Below, in pieces: positions 1 through 9,873 of a stretch of 64,000 nucleotides of DNA. The DNA is taken from assembly GCA_016709545.1 (NCBI GenBank), contig JADJMO010000003.1, positions 248,001 to 312,000 of the forward strand, read 5' to 3'. Source of the stretch: Myxococcales bacterium (lineage in GTDB: Bacteria; Myxococcota_A; Polyangia; Polyangiales; JADJMO01). The notes beneath the pieces were generated by a model that made no database searches, was not told the origin of the DNA, and saw nothing but the letters and a program-made list of their open reading frames with translations. How positions within the stretch are numbered: position 1 is the stretch's first letter; the number at the start of each line of letters is the position of its first letter. A program made the translations under genes and the position numbers.

Positions 1-897
1 GACGTAGAGGGTGACGCCGGCCACCGCGAGGACCGCGCCCGAGATCAGGAGCACGTCGGCGATGCGCGCGTCGCGTTTGACGGTGTCGTTGCGGTCGACG
101 TCGGCCGGGTCGCGGCAGACGCCGTCCGGACAGGCCGCCTCGACGTCGCGCGCACCCCGGATGGTGCGGATGCCGAAGAACCCACCCGCGAGCAGGGCGA
201 CGACGCCCACGACGCCGACGCCGACGCCGATGGTGGGAACGATCGAGGCCCGCGGCGCCGGTGCTGGCTCTGGCTTCGGCGGCGTCGGGTCGGGGCTCGG
301 GGGCTTGGTCGGGTCGGTCGCCTTGGGGGTCAGCGGCGCGACGGACAGCTCCTTGTTGTCGTTCGCGTTGCCGACGTCGACGGTGCTGGTCTTCGACTCG
401 AAGCCCTCCGCGCGGGCTTCGATCTCGTGTTTGCCACCGTCGACGGCGACCGAGAGTCCGTAGGACGCGGTGGGCAGCACGTTGCCGTCCACGCGCACCA
501 CCACGCCCTGCTTCTGGGCGGCGGGGTCGACGCGCACGGTGAGGTGCGAGAGCTTGGGCTCGAGCTCGGCGAGCTTGTCGCCGGCCGCCTTCTGGCGATC
601 GGCGCGCTTGTCGCGCTTGGCGAGGAACTGCGCCTCGCGGTAGGCGACGACCGCCGAGGCGAGCTTGCCCTGGCCCTCGAGGCAGAGGGCGAGCGCGAGC
701 ACCACTCCGCCCCCGGGGTCGATCTTGTGGCTCTCGGCGAGCTTGGGGCAGGCCTCGTCGAACTTGCCCTGGTCGAGGAGCTTCTTGCCCTCCTTGAACA
801 GCGCGGCCGACTGCGACTTGTCGAACGCCGCGTCGGCGTGGACCCAAGGCGTCGCCAGCGTGAGCGCGACGAACAGGGACAGGGCTCGGTGGCTCAC
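1..897 (-). CDS. TPR/PEGA-domain exported protein, kinase partner (C-terminus off window)
   Basis: Reads leftward from a GTG at 897 and leaves the window, so only about 299 residues are visible. A signal peptide (about residues 1-22) is followed by a tetratricopeptide-like helical stretch (about 25-110, with KLLDQGKFDEAC), a beta-rich PEGA-like segment (about 115-180), a Pro-rich linker and a Gly/Val-rich transmembrane helix near 213-235. The GTG overlaps the kinase stop as GTGA, so translation is probably coupled. Proteins of this layout sit beside Ser/Thr kinases twice more in this window. The biochemical role is unknown; an envelope partner or sensor for the kinase is inference. Confidence 0.8.
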   Translation of the reverse strand, partial: MSHRALSLFVALTLATPWVHADAAFDKSQSAALFKEGKKLLDQGKFDEACPKLAESHKIDPGGGVVLALALCLEGQGKLASAVVAYREAQFLAKRDKRADRQKAAGDKLAELEPKLSHLTVRVDPAAQKQGVVVRVDGNVLPTASYGLSVAVDGGKHEIEARAEGFESKTSTVDVGNANDNKELSVAPLTPKATDPTKPPSPDPTPPKPEPAPAPRASIVPTIGVGVGVVGVVALLAGGFFGIRTIRGARDVEAACPDGVCRDPADVDRNDTVKRDARIADVLLISGAVLAVAGVTLYV

Positions 898-2203
898 TTG
901 GCTTCCTCGATCAGGCTACCCCAGCCGGGGCCGGACGGGGCGGGGGCTGGTTTCTTGGGCGCGGCGACGACCGGTGACGAGGCGCTCGCCGACGGCTTGC
1001 TGGCGACGGCCGATGCGCTCTCCTCGACCTTCGGGGCGACAGTGGAGGCGGGGGCGATCGGCTTGGTCGCGACGACGCTGCTCGCGGGGATCGTCGGTGC
1101 GCTCGCCGGCGCGCGCTCCGAGGTGCGTTCGGGCGTTCGTGCCGTGACGGCGATGGCGGTGACACCCCCCACCACGAGGCCCGCGAGGCCGACGAGCAGC
1201 CAAGTCCGGCCCGCGCGGGGCTTCGCCTCCGGCGCAGGACTCGCGACCGGACGCGCGACGGACGAAGGTTCCGCCCTCTGGTCGGGCAGGGGGGTGTCGG
1301 TCTCGCGCGCGAGGCGGTTCGCGAGGGCGCGGGTCTCTGCGCTGCCGAACGGCGCGAGCGCGAGCGCCAGCAGCGCCGCCGTCGCGGGCCTTCGCTCAGG
1401 AGCCTTCTCGAGGCAGCTGCCGATCACGGTGGCCAGCGCCGCGGGCACCTCCGGTCGTCGCGCGCGCACGTCGGCCGGCGGCTCGGCGGTGATCGCCGCG
1501 CAGATGGCCATCGGCGAGTCGCCCGCGAACGGCGGGTGCCCGGTGAGCAGGCGGTGCGCGACGACGCCCAGCGCCCACAGATCGGCGCGCGCATCGACGG
1601 TCTTGGCGTTCTTGATCTGCTCCGGCGCCATGTACATCGGCGACCCGAGGAGCGCCGCGGTCTCGGTGAGGTCGAGGTCGGAGTCGATGCCCTGGGTCAC
1701 CTTCGAGATGCCGAAGTCGAGCACCTTGAGGCACGCCGAGCCGTCGCGGCGGCGGGTGACGAACAGGTTGCCGAGCTTCACGTCGCGGTGCACGACCCCG
1801 GCCGTGTGGGCCTCGGAGAGCCCCGCGCAGGCCTGCACGAGCAGATCGACGGCCTCTTCGATCGGCAGCACCCCTTGGTCTGCAGGCGGCGCATGAGGTC
1901 TTCGCCCTCGAGCAGATCCATCACGAGGTAATGGATTCCGCCGGGGAGCGAGCCGACGTCGTACACCCGCACCACGTGCTCGGAGCGCAGGCGCACGACC
2001 GCGCGCGCCTCGCGCAGGAACCGGTCGACGACGGTGGGCGGCGCGTGGCCGGGGACGGCGAGCAGCTTCACGGCGACCTGCTGGCCCAGGGTCTCGTGGT
2101 GCGCCGCGTAGACGATGCCCATCCCGCCGCGGCCGATCTCGCGGTCGAGGCGGTACTTGTCGGCCAGGAGGGTGCCGAGCGGCGGGAGGGTGACCTCGGT
2201 CAT
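894..2203 (-). CDS. Ser/Thr protein kinase with C-terminal TM helix (one frameshift)
   Basis: Hanks-type kinase that would phosphorylate Ser/Thr of cytoplasmic targets. From the ATG at 2203: Gly-loop GRGGMGIVYAA, VAVKLL lysine, then (after a frame change) HRDVKLGNLFV, LDFGISK and MYMAPEQ. A Pro/Ser-rich linker and a hydrophobic helix (LLVGLAGLVVGGVTAI) follow, so the kinase domain faces the cytoplasm and the tail lies outside. The reading frame breaks at the four-C run 1871-1874; adding one base rejoins RLQTKG to VLPIEEAV, as a kinase needs. The start overlaps the upstream FGE-like gene (ATGA) and the stop overlaps the TPR/PEGA gene (GTGA). A sequencing indel is more likely than real inactivation. 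Confidence 0.88.
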
Positions 2204-3042
2204 TTCGCGTCCGCGCAGCAACGGATGCCGATCTCGTCGACCTCCGTGATGCCCTTCGCGAAGGGCCTGGTGCAGGTCAGGTAGTTGTCGGCAGCCGTGT
2301 GCGTGTCGCCGAAGTAGCCGCCCATCAGGTTGCAGCGGGGTGGGGTCGTCGCGTCGTCGCACTGATCGACCCACTCGTCGATGTTGCCGCTCAGGTCGAA
2401 GACCTGGTCGTAGGGGGCGCTCGTGCCGTGGCAGTCCGTGGTGCCGACCGGCCCGGCGGCGGCGGCGTTGTCGACGCACGCGCCCGCGACGTGGGTGTTG
2501 CCATAGGGGTAGGTCGTCGCGAGATCGCCTTGCCCGCAGGTGCGGGTCCACTCGCTCTGCTTGCACAGCCGCTTGCCCGCCCAGAGGCAATAGATCGCGG
2601 CCTCGCAGTACAGGACGTTGTTCTGCGGCATCGTGTCGGCCGCGTAGGTCTTCGCGGCGACGACGAAGCCGGTGCAGCGCGGCGGCGGGCCCGGCTTGGT
2701 CGCGCTCTCCACGAACGCGCGATACTGCTTCCCCGTCGTCTCGGTCGCGTCGATGCAGAACGTGCCGCCCTTGGCGTCACGGACGGCCACCAGCGCGCTG
2801 CCCTGGATTTCGGTCGGGCACGTGCCCAGCGGGCCGACGTCCGCGTCGCCCGTCTCCGCGGGGTCGGTCTCCGCGTCGCCCGTCTCCGCGGGCCCGGTCT
2901 CTCCAGGGCTGGTCTCAGCGCTGGTGGAGTCCGCGACGGAGTCGGCGGGCTCGTAGCGGACGTCCTTGACGCCAGCGACGCCCTCACAGCCACCGACGAA
3001 GAGGGCTACGAGAACCCACCCGGGACCGCTTGCGGCGTGCAT
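2200..3042 (-). CDS. FGE-sulfatase (SUMF1)-like lipoprotein
   Basis: 280 residues. The ATG at 3042 is preferred over one at 3087 because it gives a clean lipoprotein signal (VLVALFVGGC). Behind the Cys lies an acidic Glu/Thr/Asp/Gly tether with a tandem repeat, then an FGE-like domain (about 90-280): TFCIDATETTGKQYRAF, GKRLCKQSEWTRTCG, FDLSGNIDEWV and a GYFG/C-rich end. True formylglycine-generating enzymes oxidise a sulfatase Cys; bacterial relatives often bind sugars or peptides or only keep the fold. The start of the kinase overlaps its stop (ATGA). I infer an exported sensor or structural partner rather than an enzyme. Confidence 0.85.
   Translation of the reverse strand: MHAASGPGWVLVALFVGGCEGVAGVKDVRYEPADSVADSTSAETSPGETGPAETGDAETDPAETGDADVGPLGTCPTEIQGSALVAVRDAKGGTFCIDATETTGKQYRAFVESATKPGPPPRCTGFVVAAKTYAADTMPQNNVLYCEAAIYCLWAGKRLCKQSEWTRTCGQGDLATTYPYGNTHVAGACVDNAAAAGPVGTTDCHGTSAPYDQVFDLSGNIDEWVDQCDDATTPPRCNLMGGYFGDTHTAADNYLTCTRPFAKGITEVDEIGIRCCADAK
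2841..2900. repeat. two tandem 30-bp copies coding the acidic lipoprotein tether
   Basis: Positions 2841-2870 and 2871-2900 are near-identical 30-bp units (two mismatches). They encode the repeated AETGDAETDP-like tether of the FGE-like lipoprotein. The period is a multiple of three, so copy-number change would lengthen or shorten the tether without a frameshift. Confidence 0.85.
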
Positions 3043-3738
3043 CGGCGGAAGGATGCCACGGCGCACCCTGCGACTCCAAGCGCGCATCGTGACGCACCTG
3101 CGACGGGAACAAGCGCATCAGGTCCCTCCTGAACCCCCCGCGCCGACCGAGGCGGCTCGCAGGTGACAGCCCGCGTCGATGCGGAGCACGCGACGGGCGC
3201 GTGAGGGGGGGGGCTGCCGCCGCCGACCCGCAGGCACAGGCGGCGCAGGTGCGCTCGCTGCGCACCTGCTGCCGCCGAGGCACGGGGGCGGGCTCGATCT
3301 CGTCGAGGGCCACCCAGCGGCGGAGGAACCAGGAGCGCTCGACGCGCACCGCGTGGACGTCGGCGAGCGGCACCTTCACGACCCGCGCCGGCAGGGAAAG
3401 CGGGTGGTCCGCGCCACGAGCATCTGCCGGCGCTCGTCCACCCAGACCTCGCTGCGCTGGGCGAACCACCACGCGACGTAGGTCAGAGCGACGACCACGA
3501 CGAGCGCCAGCGGGGAGGGGACGACCTCGAACTCGTGCGTGGCGAACGCGAGGTCACGGCTCCACCGCTGCCCGAAGACGAGATCGCTCACGGCGACCAG
3601 CAGACGGGCGGGGAGCAGGTCGACCCCGGCCCGTGCCGCGAAGCACGCGAGCAGCGGCAACAGCACGAACGCCCCGACGATCCCCCAGCCGACGGTGCGG
3701 AGCGCGCGGTCGCGCACGGTGGCCTCGCGGTACGGCAT
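2984..3738 (-). pseudogene. membrane protein with PH-like tail, frameshifted, 3' end uncertain
   Basis: The ATG at 3738 opens a frame with two hydrophobic helices (VGWGIVGAFVLLPLLACF and LALVVVVALTYVAWWF), then WVDERRQMLVARTTRF. The protein-like continuation (LPARVVKVPLADVHAVRVERSW, in two overlapping pieces LPARVVKVPLAD and VHAVRVERSW) lies in another frame, so there is an indel near 3385-3400. A nine-G run at 3205-3213 makes the 3' end unreliable; the end given is simply where the second frame closes, and it overruns the next gene. The tail resembles a bacterial PH-like domain. It lies 39 bp after the NmrA-like gene on the same strand. Function unknown. Confidence 0.5.
3043..3375. other. 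low-confidence stretch 5' of the FGE-like gene
   Basis: No independent gene is seen. This DNA either carries the frameshifted tail of the membrane protein above or is intergenic. It contains a nine-G run at 3205-3213 and would hold the promoter of the FGE-kinase operon if that is separate. I cannot place one. Confidence 0.4.
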
Positions 3739-3777
3739 TCCGGGCGGACAACGCCCGCGCGCAGGAGTTCCATCCCG

Positions 3778-4617
3778 CTATCGGAACAGAGCGGCGTGAT
3801 CCTCGAAGTACCTGCGCAGGCTGCGGGGTCCACGGCCGAGGAGCCGCTCGAGCGTGGGGTCGACGCGCTCGGCCTGGCCGAAGCGGAGACCTGTGTGCAA
3901 CACGGTCTGGACCGCGATCTGCGCGAGCGGCATGCCCCGCGTGCGCAGGTGCCGCGCGTAGCCCACGACCGACGCGGGCTCGTAGCGGATCGTCCGGCCG
4001 ATCACGGCGCTGAGCTGGGCGGTGGCCTCGAAGAAGTCGACCGGGGTGGGCCCGGTGAGCGTGTAGGCCTGCCCTCGATGCGGCGCCGGCTCGGCGAACA
4101 CCCTCGCGGCCACCTCGGCAAGATCGCGGACGTCGACGAACGTGACGTGGCCACGGCCTGCGGGTACGTAGACCCGGCTCTGCTCGACGATGTCGAGGCG
4201 GTACGCGTCGCCGAAGTTCTGTGCGAAGAAGCCCGGTCGCAGGAGGGTGAACGGCCCGCCCTTCGCCTGCAGGTGCGTCTCGACCGCGTGGTGGGGGACG
4301 AAGGAGTTCTCTCCAGCGCCGGCGACCGACAGGAAGACGATCTGGTCGACCCCGAGCGCGCGCGCCTCGTCGATGAAGGCCACCAGGGTGGGCTTCACCT
4401 TCGAGATGGCCGGCGGTCGCAGGACGAAGGCGGCGCCGCAGCCGCGGGCGGCGGCGAACGTCGACGGGTCGCCGAAGTCGAAGCGAACCGACTCGACGCC
4501 TTCGCGGACACGGGGGGAGCGATCGCCCGCTCGGACGGGGAGTTCGCGGGCGAGCAGGGCCTCGATGACGGCGCGGCCGACGTTGCCGCTCGCGCCGGTC
4601 ACGAACACCGGTTTCAT
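3778..4617 (-). CDS. NmrA-like atypical SDR, NAD(P)-binding
   Basis: 279 residues. Rossmann nucleotide-binding motif VTGASGNVGRAV at the very N-terminus, then FDFGDPSTF, FLSVAGAG, the substrate-region stretch LRPGFFAQNF and DVRDLAEVAARV, all as in the NmrA/HSCARG and azoreductase-like atypical short-chain dehydrogenases. Many relatives are redox sensors or flavin-independent reductases, so the substrate cannot be named. The start overlaps the stop of the upstream methyltransferase (ATGA at 4614-4617), so the two are co-translated. Confidence 0.88.
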   Translation of the reverse strand: MKPVFVTGASGNVGRAVIEALLARELPVRAGDRSPRVREGVESVRFDFGDPSTFAAARGCGAAFVLRPPAISKVKPTLVAFIDEARALGVDQIVFLSVAGAGENSFVPHHAVETHLQAKGGPFTLLRPGFFAQNFGDAYRLDIVEQSRVYVPAGRGHVTFVDVRDLAEVAARVFAEPAPHRGQAYTLTGPTPVDFFEATAQLSAVIGRTIRYEPASVVGYARHLRTRGMPLAQIAVQTVLHTGLRFGQAERVDPTLERLLGRGPRSLRRYFEDHAALFR

Positions 4618-5447
4618 ACGCGGGCGACCCAGATGCGCGCGGGTGAGGGGGTCCTGGCCACGCGACCCACGCGCCTACGGTCCACGGGCTCGGCCGAGCT
4701 GAAGCCTGCCCGGCGAAAGAACGCGCGGACGTCGTCCTCGCTCAGGAAGTCTGCGCGGCTGCCGCGTCCGCGGGTGATGAGCTTGATGCCGAGCTCGAGG
4801 CCTCGTCGGGCCCGCGCGATCGCCTTGCCGCCCTCCGTCGACCGCAGGTCGCAGACGAACGCGCCGCCGCCGACCGCCCGCAGCGCAGCGGCGATGCCGG
4901 CGGCGAGCCGATCGCGCTCCTGCGGCGCGAAGTACCCGACGAGCCCCTCGGCGACGACGACCGGACGCCTCGAGTCGGCGAGACGCGCGGCGAGCCAGTG
5001 CGGCAGCTCTTCGGACAGCACGTCGCACGACGCGAGCTCGAGGCGCGCGCGCACGTCGGCGCGGAGGCGCGGCGGCAGGTGCGTGTCGATCGCCGCCTGC
5101 TTGGCGCGGACCATGTGCGGGAGATCGACCTCGAGGTAGCGGACCTTCTTGTCGACGGCCCAGGTGACCCCTCGACGCGAGAGGCCGGCGCCGAGCTCGA
5201 CGATCCGATCGGGCGAGAGATCGTCGAGCGCGGCCTCGATCAAGAGGTGTCGCTGCGCGAGGTACTCGACCATGGTCGGCACCTTCGGCGTGAGCAGCGT
5301 GAGCCACTCGCCGGCCAGCCGCAGCGTCCAGAAGAGCCGGGCGCCCTCGGCGGTGGCGAACATCGTCGCGTACGGCAGGCCGAGTCGCTTCCACACGTGC
5401 GCGGTGTAGTGGGCCGTCGGGGCGATGGCCGCGTCTCGCTCGGACAT
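4614..5447 (-). CDS. class I SAM-dependent methyltransferase, leucine carboxyl methyltransferase-like
   Basis: 277 residues from the ATG at 5447, chosen because the sequence upstream in this frame is not protein-like and belongs to a divergent small gene. The motif I region IVELGAGLSRRG, the acidic strand YLEVDLPHMV and VVVAEGLVGYFAPQE match the leucine carboxyl methyltransferase/TIGR00027-type S-adenosylmethionine methyltransferases. The methyl acceptor (small molecule or protein carboxylate) is unknown. First gene of a leftward run with the NmrA-like gene, by 4-bp overlap. Confidence 0.87.
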   Translation of the reverse strand: MSERDAAIAPTAHYTAHVWKRLGLPYATMFATAEGARLFWTLRLAGEWLTLLTPKVPTMVEYLAQRHLLIEAALDDLSPDRIVELGAGLSRRGVTWAVDKKVRYLEVDLPHMVRAKQAAIDTHLPPRLRADVRARLELASCDVLSEELPHWLAARLADSRRPVVVAEGLVGYFAPQERDRLAAGIAAALRAVGGGAFVCDLRSTEGGKAIARARRGLELGIKLITRGRGSRADFLSEDDVRAFFRRAGFSSAEPVDRRRVGRVARTPSPARIWVARV

Positions 5448-5468
5448 GCCCGTGGTAGAACACGACCC

Positions 5469-5759
5469 GTGACGGACGACGAGGACGATCCGGGCGACGA
5501 CCCGACCGACCGCGGCATGCCTCCGGAGGGCGCGGCCTCGGACCTCGACCCACGCGTGCAGGAGACGCTGCGGCGGGTGTTCGGCGTCGCCGGCGTCGTG
5601 TCGGCCAAGGTGTGGTCCATGCCCGACCGCATGTACGTCGGGGTCCGCGTGGCCTTCGGCTACGGCCTCGATCGCGTGCTCGAGGACGTGCGCCGGGAGA
5701 CGATGGATCTCGCCGAACCGGGCGAGCAGTGGGAGTTCGGCCAGCTCGACGGCGACTGA
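5469..5759 (+). CDS. small acidic hypothetical protein
   Basis: 96 residues from a GTG at 5469, only 21 bp from the divergent methyltransferase start. The first 28 residues are acidic and probably disordered. The rest looks folded: RVQETLRRVFGVAGVVSAKV, MYVGVRVAFGYGLDRVLEDV and EQWEFGQLDGD. Codon use is GC3-rich as in neighbours. I do not recognise a family. With no spacer to hold a separate promoter, its promoter must overlap the methyltransferase 5' end. Confidence 0.7.
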   Translation: MTDDEDDPGDDPTDRGMPPEGAASDLDPRVQETLRRVFGVAGVVSAKVWSMPDRMYVGVRVAFGYGLDRVLEDVRRETMDLAEPGEQWEFGQLDGD

Positions 5760-5800
5760 CGGCGGCGCGGCCGACGGCGGCGGGTCGAGATTTTTCTCCG

Positions 5801-5832
5801 CACGAATGTAAAACGCTGGCTTTACATTCGTG
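5801..5832. terminator. perfect 12-bp inverted repeat, AT-rich, between convergent genes
   Basis: CACGAATGTAAA (5801-5812), 8-nt loop, TTTACATTCGTG (5821-5832). It lies between the ends of two convergent genes (5759 and 5848). A T5 run just left (5791-5795) does not follow the hairpin in either direction, so it is not a classical intrinsic terminator. It could still act as a bidirectional hairpin terminator or mRNA 3' stabiliser, or as an operator. Confidence 0.55.
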
Positions 5833-5847
5833 CAACGCACGGCAGTC

Positions 5848-7659
5848 TCAAAGCCCACACCCAGGGGCGAGGCGGCCTCGCCCATCGAGGAGGGGACCCT
5901 CGTCGAGGGCTCCACTCGCGTGGAAGACGATGCGCCGGAAGTACCCGGCTGCGGTCCGACGGATCCCCACGAGCACGCCGTCCTTGCGGCCGATGCACCA
6001 TAGATCGCCCGGAATCTTTGCGTGCGCGACCGCCGTCGTCACGCCATCGGGCCGGTCCTCGAGGATCGAGATCGCGTCGGGCCCGAGATCGGGCTCCGCG
6101 ACCACGACGTCGACCACGCCCGCCAGACGCAGCAGGAACGCGATCGCGTTGGGTCGGCTCACGTCGCGCCAGGCGTCCTTCACGCCTACCGCCCATGGAC
6201 GACGGACCCACGCGCGCGAGTCGGTGACGAGCTTGCCGTACGTGGCGAGCATCGCTGTGCCGTCGGACACCATCTCGAAGTCGTCTGGGCCGAGCGTCCC
6301 GGAGGAGGGCAGCATCGCTTCCAGGCGAAAGTCGGCGTCGGCGGTGGCGACCCACAAGGTCGAAGTCGTCTTCGTGGAGGCGCAGGGCAGGACGACGAGC
6401 CCGGCCGAGAACGCCGTGAAGCGTGGCCGACAGCCGAGCGGTACCGGCACCGACCGCGCGGACTTCGCGTGGAACGCCGTGTCCTCGACGAAAAGCGCGT
6501 GCGGTGGCGTCAACATCGGCGCGTCCTTCGCGCACACGTCGGCGGTGGCCGCGGGGCACAGGCCGTCGTGGAACAGATACGCGCGGGTCTTCGTCGGCGG
6601 GAGGGGCGGTGCTCGGAGCCCGTGCAGGCACCCGAGCCCCTCGCACTCGAAGGGACAGATGTCGTGGCCTGTCTCGATCATCTTCACGGTCTTGGTGATG
6701 CGACCAGAACCGAGCGAGCTCACCTGGCAACGGGGGTATCCCGCGTAGAGCTTGCTCGCGTTCGGGAACGGGCGTGGGTCGGGCCACGGCATGGGCCGCA
6801 CGGGCTCGAGCACGAGCTCGGACGAGACCGCGAAGCGCCGGGCAGCGTTCTCCCAGCGACGTCCCTGCTCCGGCACATCGCCGGGCAGCGAGGGCACCTC
6901 CACGAAGCGGCCCGCACCCGACAGCGCCACGAAGATCGCTTTGCCACAGCTCCGGTCCTCGCCGTAGATCCAGTCACCATGCTGTCGAAGCGGTGGGGGT
7001 GAGACGGTCTTGTCGAAGCTGCGCCCCCCATCTCGCGAGACGAAGGTCGCAGAGGCTTGGACGACCAGCAGGTCGTCGCTGCGGACGAAGACGCCCGCGA
7101 TCGAATCGGCGGCGAGCGTCGCACGCTCGAATGTGGCGCCGCGGTCCCGGGAGAGGTGCAGGGCCTCCGCATTCGCCGCCGCGACGACCTGCCTTCCGAC
7201 CCGCCACTGGGTGACACCGTCCACGAGTCCACCGGGCTCGAACGGACCGAGCCCGCCGTCGTCGCTCAGGGTGGCGCGCAACAGGCGCCCGCTCGGACGC
7301 ACGACGTACGCGGCGCCATCGGCGCCGAACGCCACGAAGACGCGCGGGCCGAGGCTGTAAGGGCCATGGATGCCTGACTTCGCGCGGAGCACGAACGCGC
7401 CGAAGCTCGTCTCCACGAGCGCGCTGTCGTGCTCGGCGACCACGGGCAGGAACGACGAGCCGAACGTCGGCACGTGGTCGTGGGGGAGGAGGTCGTCGGG
7501 CGCGGACAGGGCGGGCTCGAGCCAGGGGGCCGAGGGCAGGGTCGGAGCGCTCGGTGCGTTGGCGATCGCGACGGACGGCACCGCCGTGCTCCTCGGCTCC
7601 CGCACACGTGGCGACGCACACGCGGAGGCGATCAGCGAGACAAGCCAGACGCGTCGCAC
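5848..7659 (-). CDS. large BNR/Asp-box repeat lipoprotein
   Basis: 603 residues. Lipoprotein signal VSLIASAC at the N-terminus, then a Pro/Ala-rich linker. The body contains Asp-box-like turns (LSRDRGATF, VSRDGGRSF) typical of BNR/sortilin-type beta-propellers, with further strands of the form AYVVRPSGRLLRATL. Two Cys-rich loops occur (CPFECEGLGC and CPAATADVCAK). Sialidase catalytic residues cannot be assigned, so no enzymatic role is claimed; a surface-exposed propeller for binding is inference. Monocistronic, ending convergently with the small gene at 5469-5759. Confidence 0.85.
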   Translation of the reverse strand: MRRVWLVSLIASACASPRVREPRSTAVPSVAIANAPSAPTLPSAPWLEPALSAPDDLLPHDHVPTFGSSFLPVVAEHDSALVETSFGAFVLRAKSGIHGPYSLGPRVFVAFGADGAAYVVRPSGRLLRATLSDDGGLGPFEPGGLVDGVTQWRVGRQVVAAANAEALHLSRDRGATFERATLAADSIAGVFVRSDDLLVVQASATFVSRDGGRSFDKTVSPPPLRQHGDWIYGEDRSCGKAIFVALSGAGRFVEVPSLPGDVPEQGRRWENAARRFAVSSELVLEPVRPMPWPDPRPFPNASKLYAGYPRCQVSSLGSGRITKTVKMIETGHDICPFECEGLGCLHGLRAPPLPPTKTRAYLFHDGLCPAATADVCAKDAPMLTPPHALFVEDTAFHAKSARSVPVPLGCRPRFTAFSAGLVVLPCASTKTTSTLWVATADADFRLEAMLPSSGTLGPDDFEMVSDGTAMLATYGKLVTDSRAWVRRPWAVGVKDAWRDVSRPNAIAFLLRLAGVVDVVVAEPDLGPDAISILEDRPDGVTTAVAHAKIPGDLWCIGRKDGVLVGIRRTAAGYFRRIVFHASGALDEGPLLDGRGRLAPGCGL

Positions 7660-7765
7660 AGGCGATGGACGTGTGACCGGCGGAGTCCTTGGCCGGGATC
7701 CGTGTCGCGGACGGCCCTGCGACGCCCGAGGTCGCCTCTAGAATCCTGGATGCCCTGATTCCACC

Positions 7766-8194
7766 CTAGAAGGCGGAGAGCACCGCCACCGCGATACCCA
7801 CGGCCACGAGCGCCAGCCCGAGCAGGATGACACGGATCAGCAGCATCTGATCGAAGCTCTCGAACGCCTTCATCAGATGCTGCACATCTTGCCCCTGCGA
7901 GGTCGTGACCTTCTTCAGGGACTGCGACGCGGTGATGAGCAAGATGCCCATGGCGACGCTGACGATCATCGAGAGGATGGACGAGTTCTTCCCGACCAGC
8001 CGGCTCAGGCCCTCGAGGATGAGGATGCAACCGAGAATAAGCGTCCACGTCGCTGCGGCGTTCAGCGTGGTGTTCTCGCTCGCGCTGAACTCGTAGCCAC
8101 CCTGCGGCGGGGGCGCGGGCGGATACGGCCCCTGCGGGTACTGAGGCTGCTGCGGCTGCTGACCCGGATACTGCGGCGGCTGATACGGCTGCAT
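7766..8194 (-). CDS. P/Q-rich tail, two-to-three-TM membrane protein (paralogue A)
   Basis: 142 residues. The N-terminal 33 residues are a Pro/Gln/Tyr-rich cytoplasmic-type tail (MQPYQPPQYPGQQPQQPQYP), then GGYEFSASEN, a hydrophobic hairpin (WTLILGCILILEGLSRL; ILSMIVSVAMGILLI), SQGQDVQHLMKAF and a last helix (IRVILLGLALVAVGIAVAVL). It begins 2 bp from the end of the similar gene just upstream, with the same order of elements, so they are tandem paralogues. Function unknown. Confidence 0.85.
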   Translation of the reverse strand: MQPYQPPQYPGQQPQQPQYPQGPYPPAPPPQGGYEFSASENTTLNAAATWTLILGCILILEGLSRLVGKNSSILSMIVSVAMGILLITASQSLKKVTTSQGQDVQHLMKAFESFDQMLLIRVILLGLALVAVGIAVAVLSAF

Positions 8195-8196
8195 GA

Positions 8197-8630
8197 TCAG
8201 TTGCTCCCCAGCGTGAAGCCGATGACGAGGCCGGCGATGGTGGCGAGGATGGCGACGATGGCCTCGACGCGGACCGCGTGGGTGAGCTTGGTGACGGCGC
8301 CGAGCACGTGGGGGATGTCGTTCCCCTGCGTGTCGACCACCTGCTTGAAGGCGCTCCCGGCCGCGGCGTAGAAGCCGCCCGAGACGATGGGCTGGAGCGC
8401 CCCGACGGCGATGGCAGCCCCGACAGGGAGACCGAGGGGACCGGGCAGGACGACGATCACGACCACCCCGGCCGCCATCATCAGCAGCCGATCACGATGG
8501 ACATCACCCCGTAGAGTCGGGCTCGACCCCCGAGGCGCCCGATGACGGCGTCCTCCGTCTGGTTGAACTCGTAGCCGCCCGTGGCCCCGTACCCGGGCTG
8601 CTGCCCCGGCTGTCCCCATCCCTGTTGCAT
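8197..8630 (-). CDS. P/Q-rich tail membrane protein (paralogue B, one frameshift)
   Basis: From the ATG at 8630, preceded by an AGGAGG ribosome site: MQQGWGQPGQQPGYG, GGYEFNQTED, then a hydrophobic stretch SIVIGC that hits a stop at 8481-8483. The expected continuation LLMMAAGVVVIVVL, AAIAVGALQPIVSGG and TQGNDIPHVL lies in another frame, so there is an indel near 8484-8500. The restored protein (about 143 residues) matches the downstream paralogue element by element (GGYEF box, QGxD box, last helix). The two are probably co-transcribed. Confidence 0.8.
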
Positions 8631-8736
8631 GTCCGCGCCTCCTGGCCGGACCGTACCAGGCTAGACGATTTGTTGGGGGTCTTTGGCGACCTCGGGCTCG
8701 GGAGCGATGAATCGGCGCTTCTTCGAGCCGAAACGG

Positions 8737-9872
<1,136 letters not shown>

Positions 9873-9873
<1 letters not shown>

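Noticed and set aside
427..1896. Long rightward open frame over the first kinase and TPR/PEGA genes
   Set aside because: Composition is Ala/Gly/Arg/Val filler with no domain, and the opposite strand encodes clear kinase motifs.
5791..5832. The hairpin as a classical intrinsic terminator
   Set aside because: The T5 run lies before, not after, the hairpin on the plus strand and gives no U-tract on the minus.
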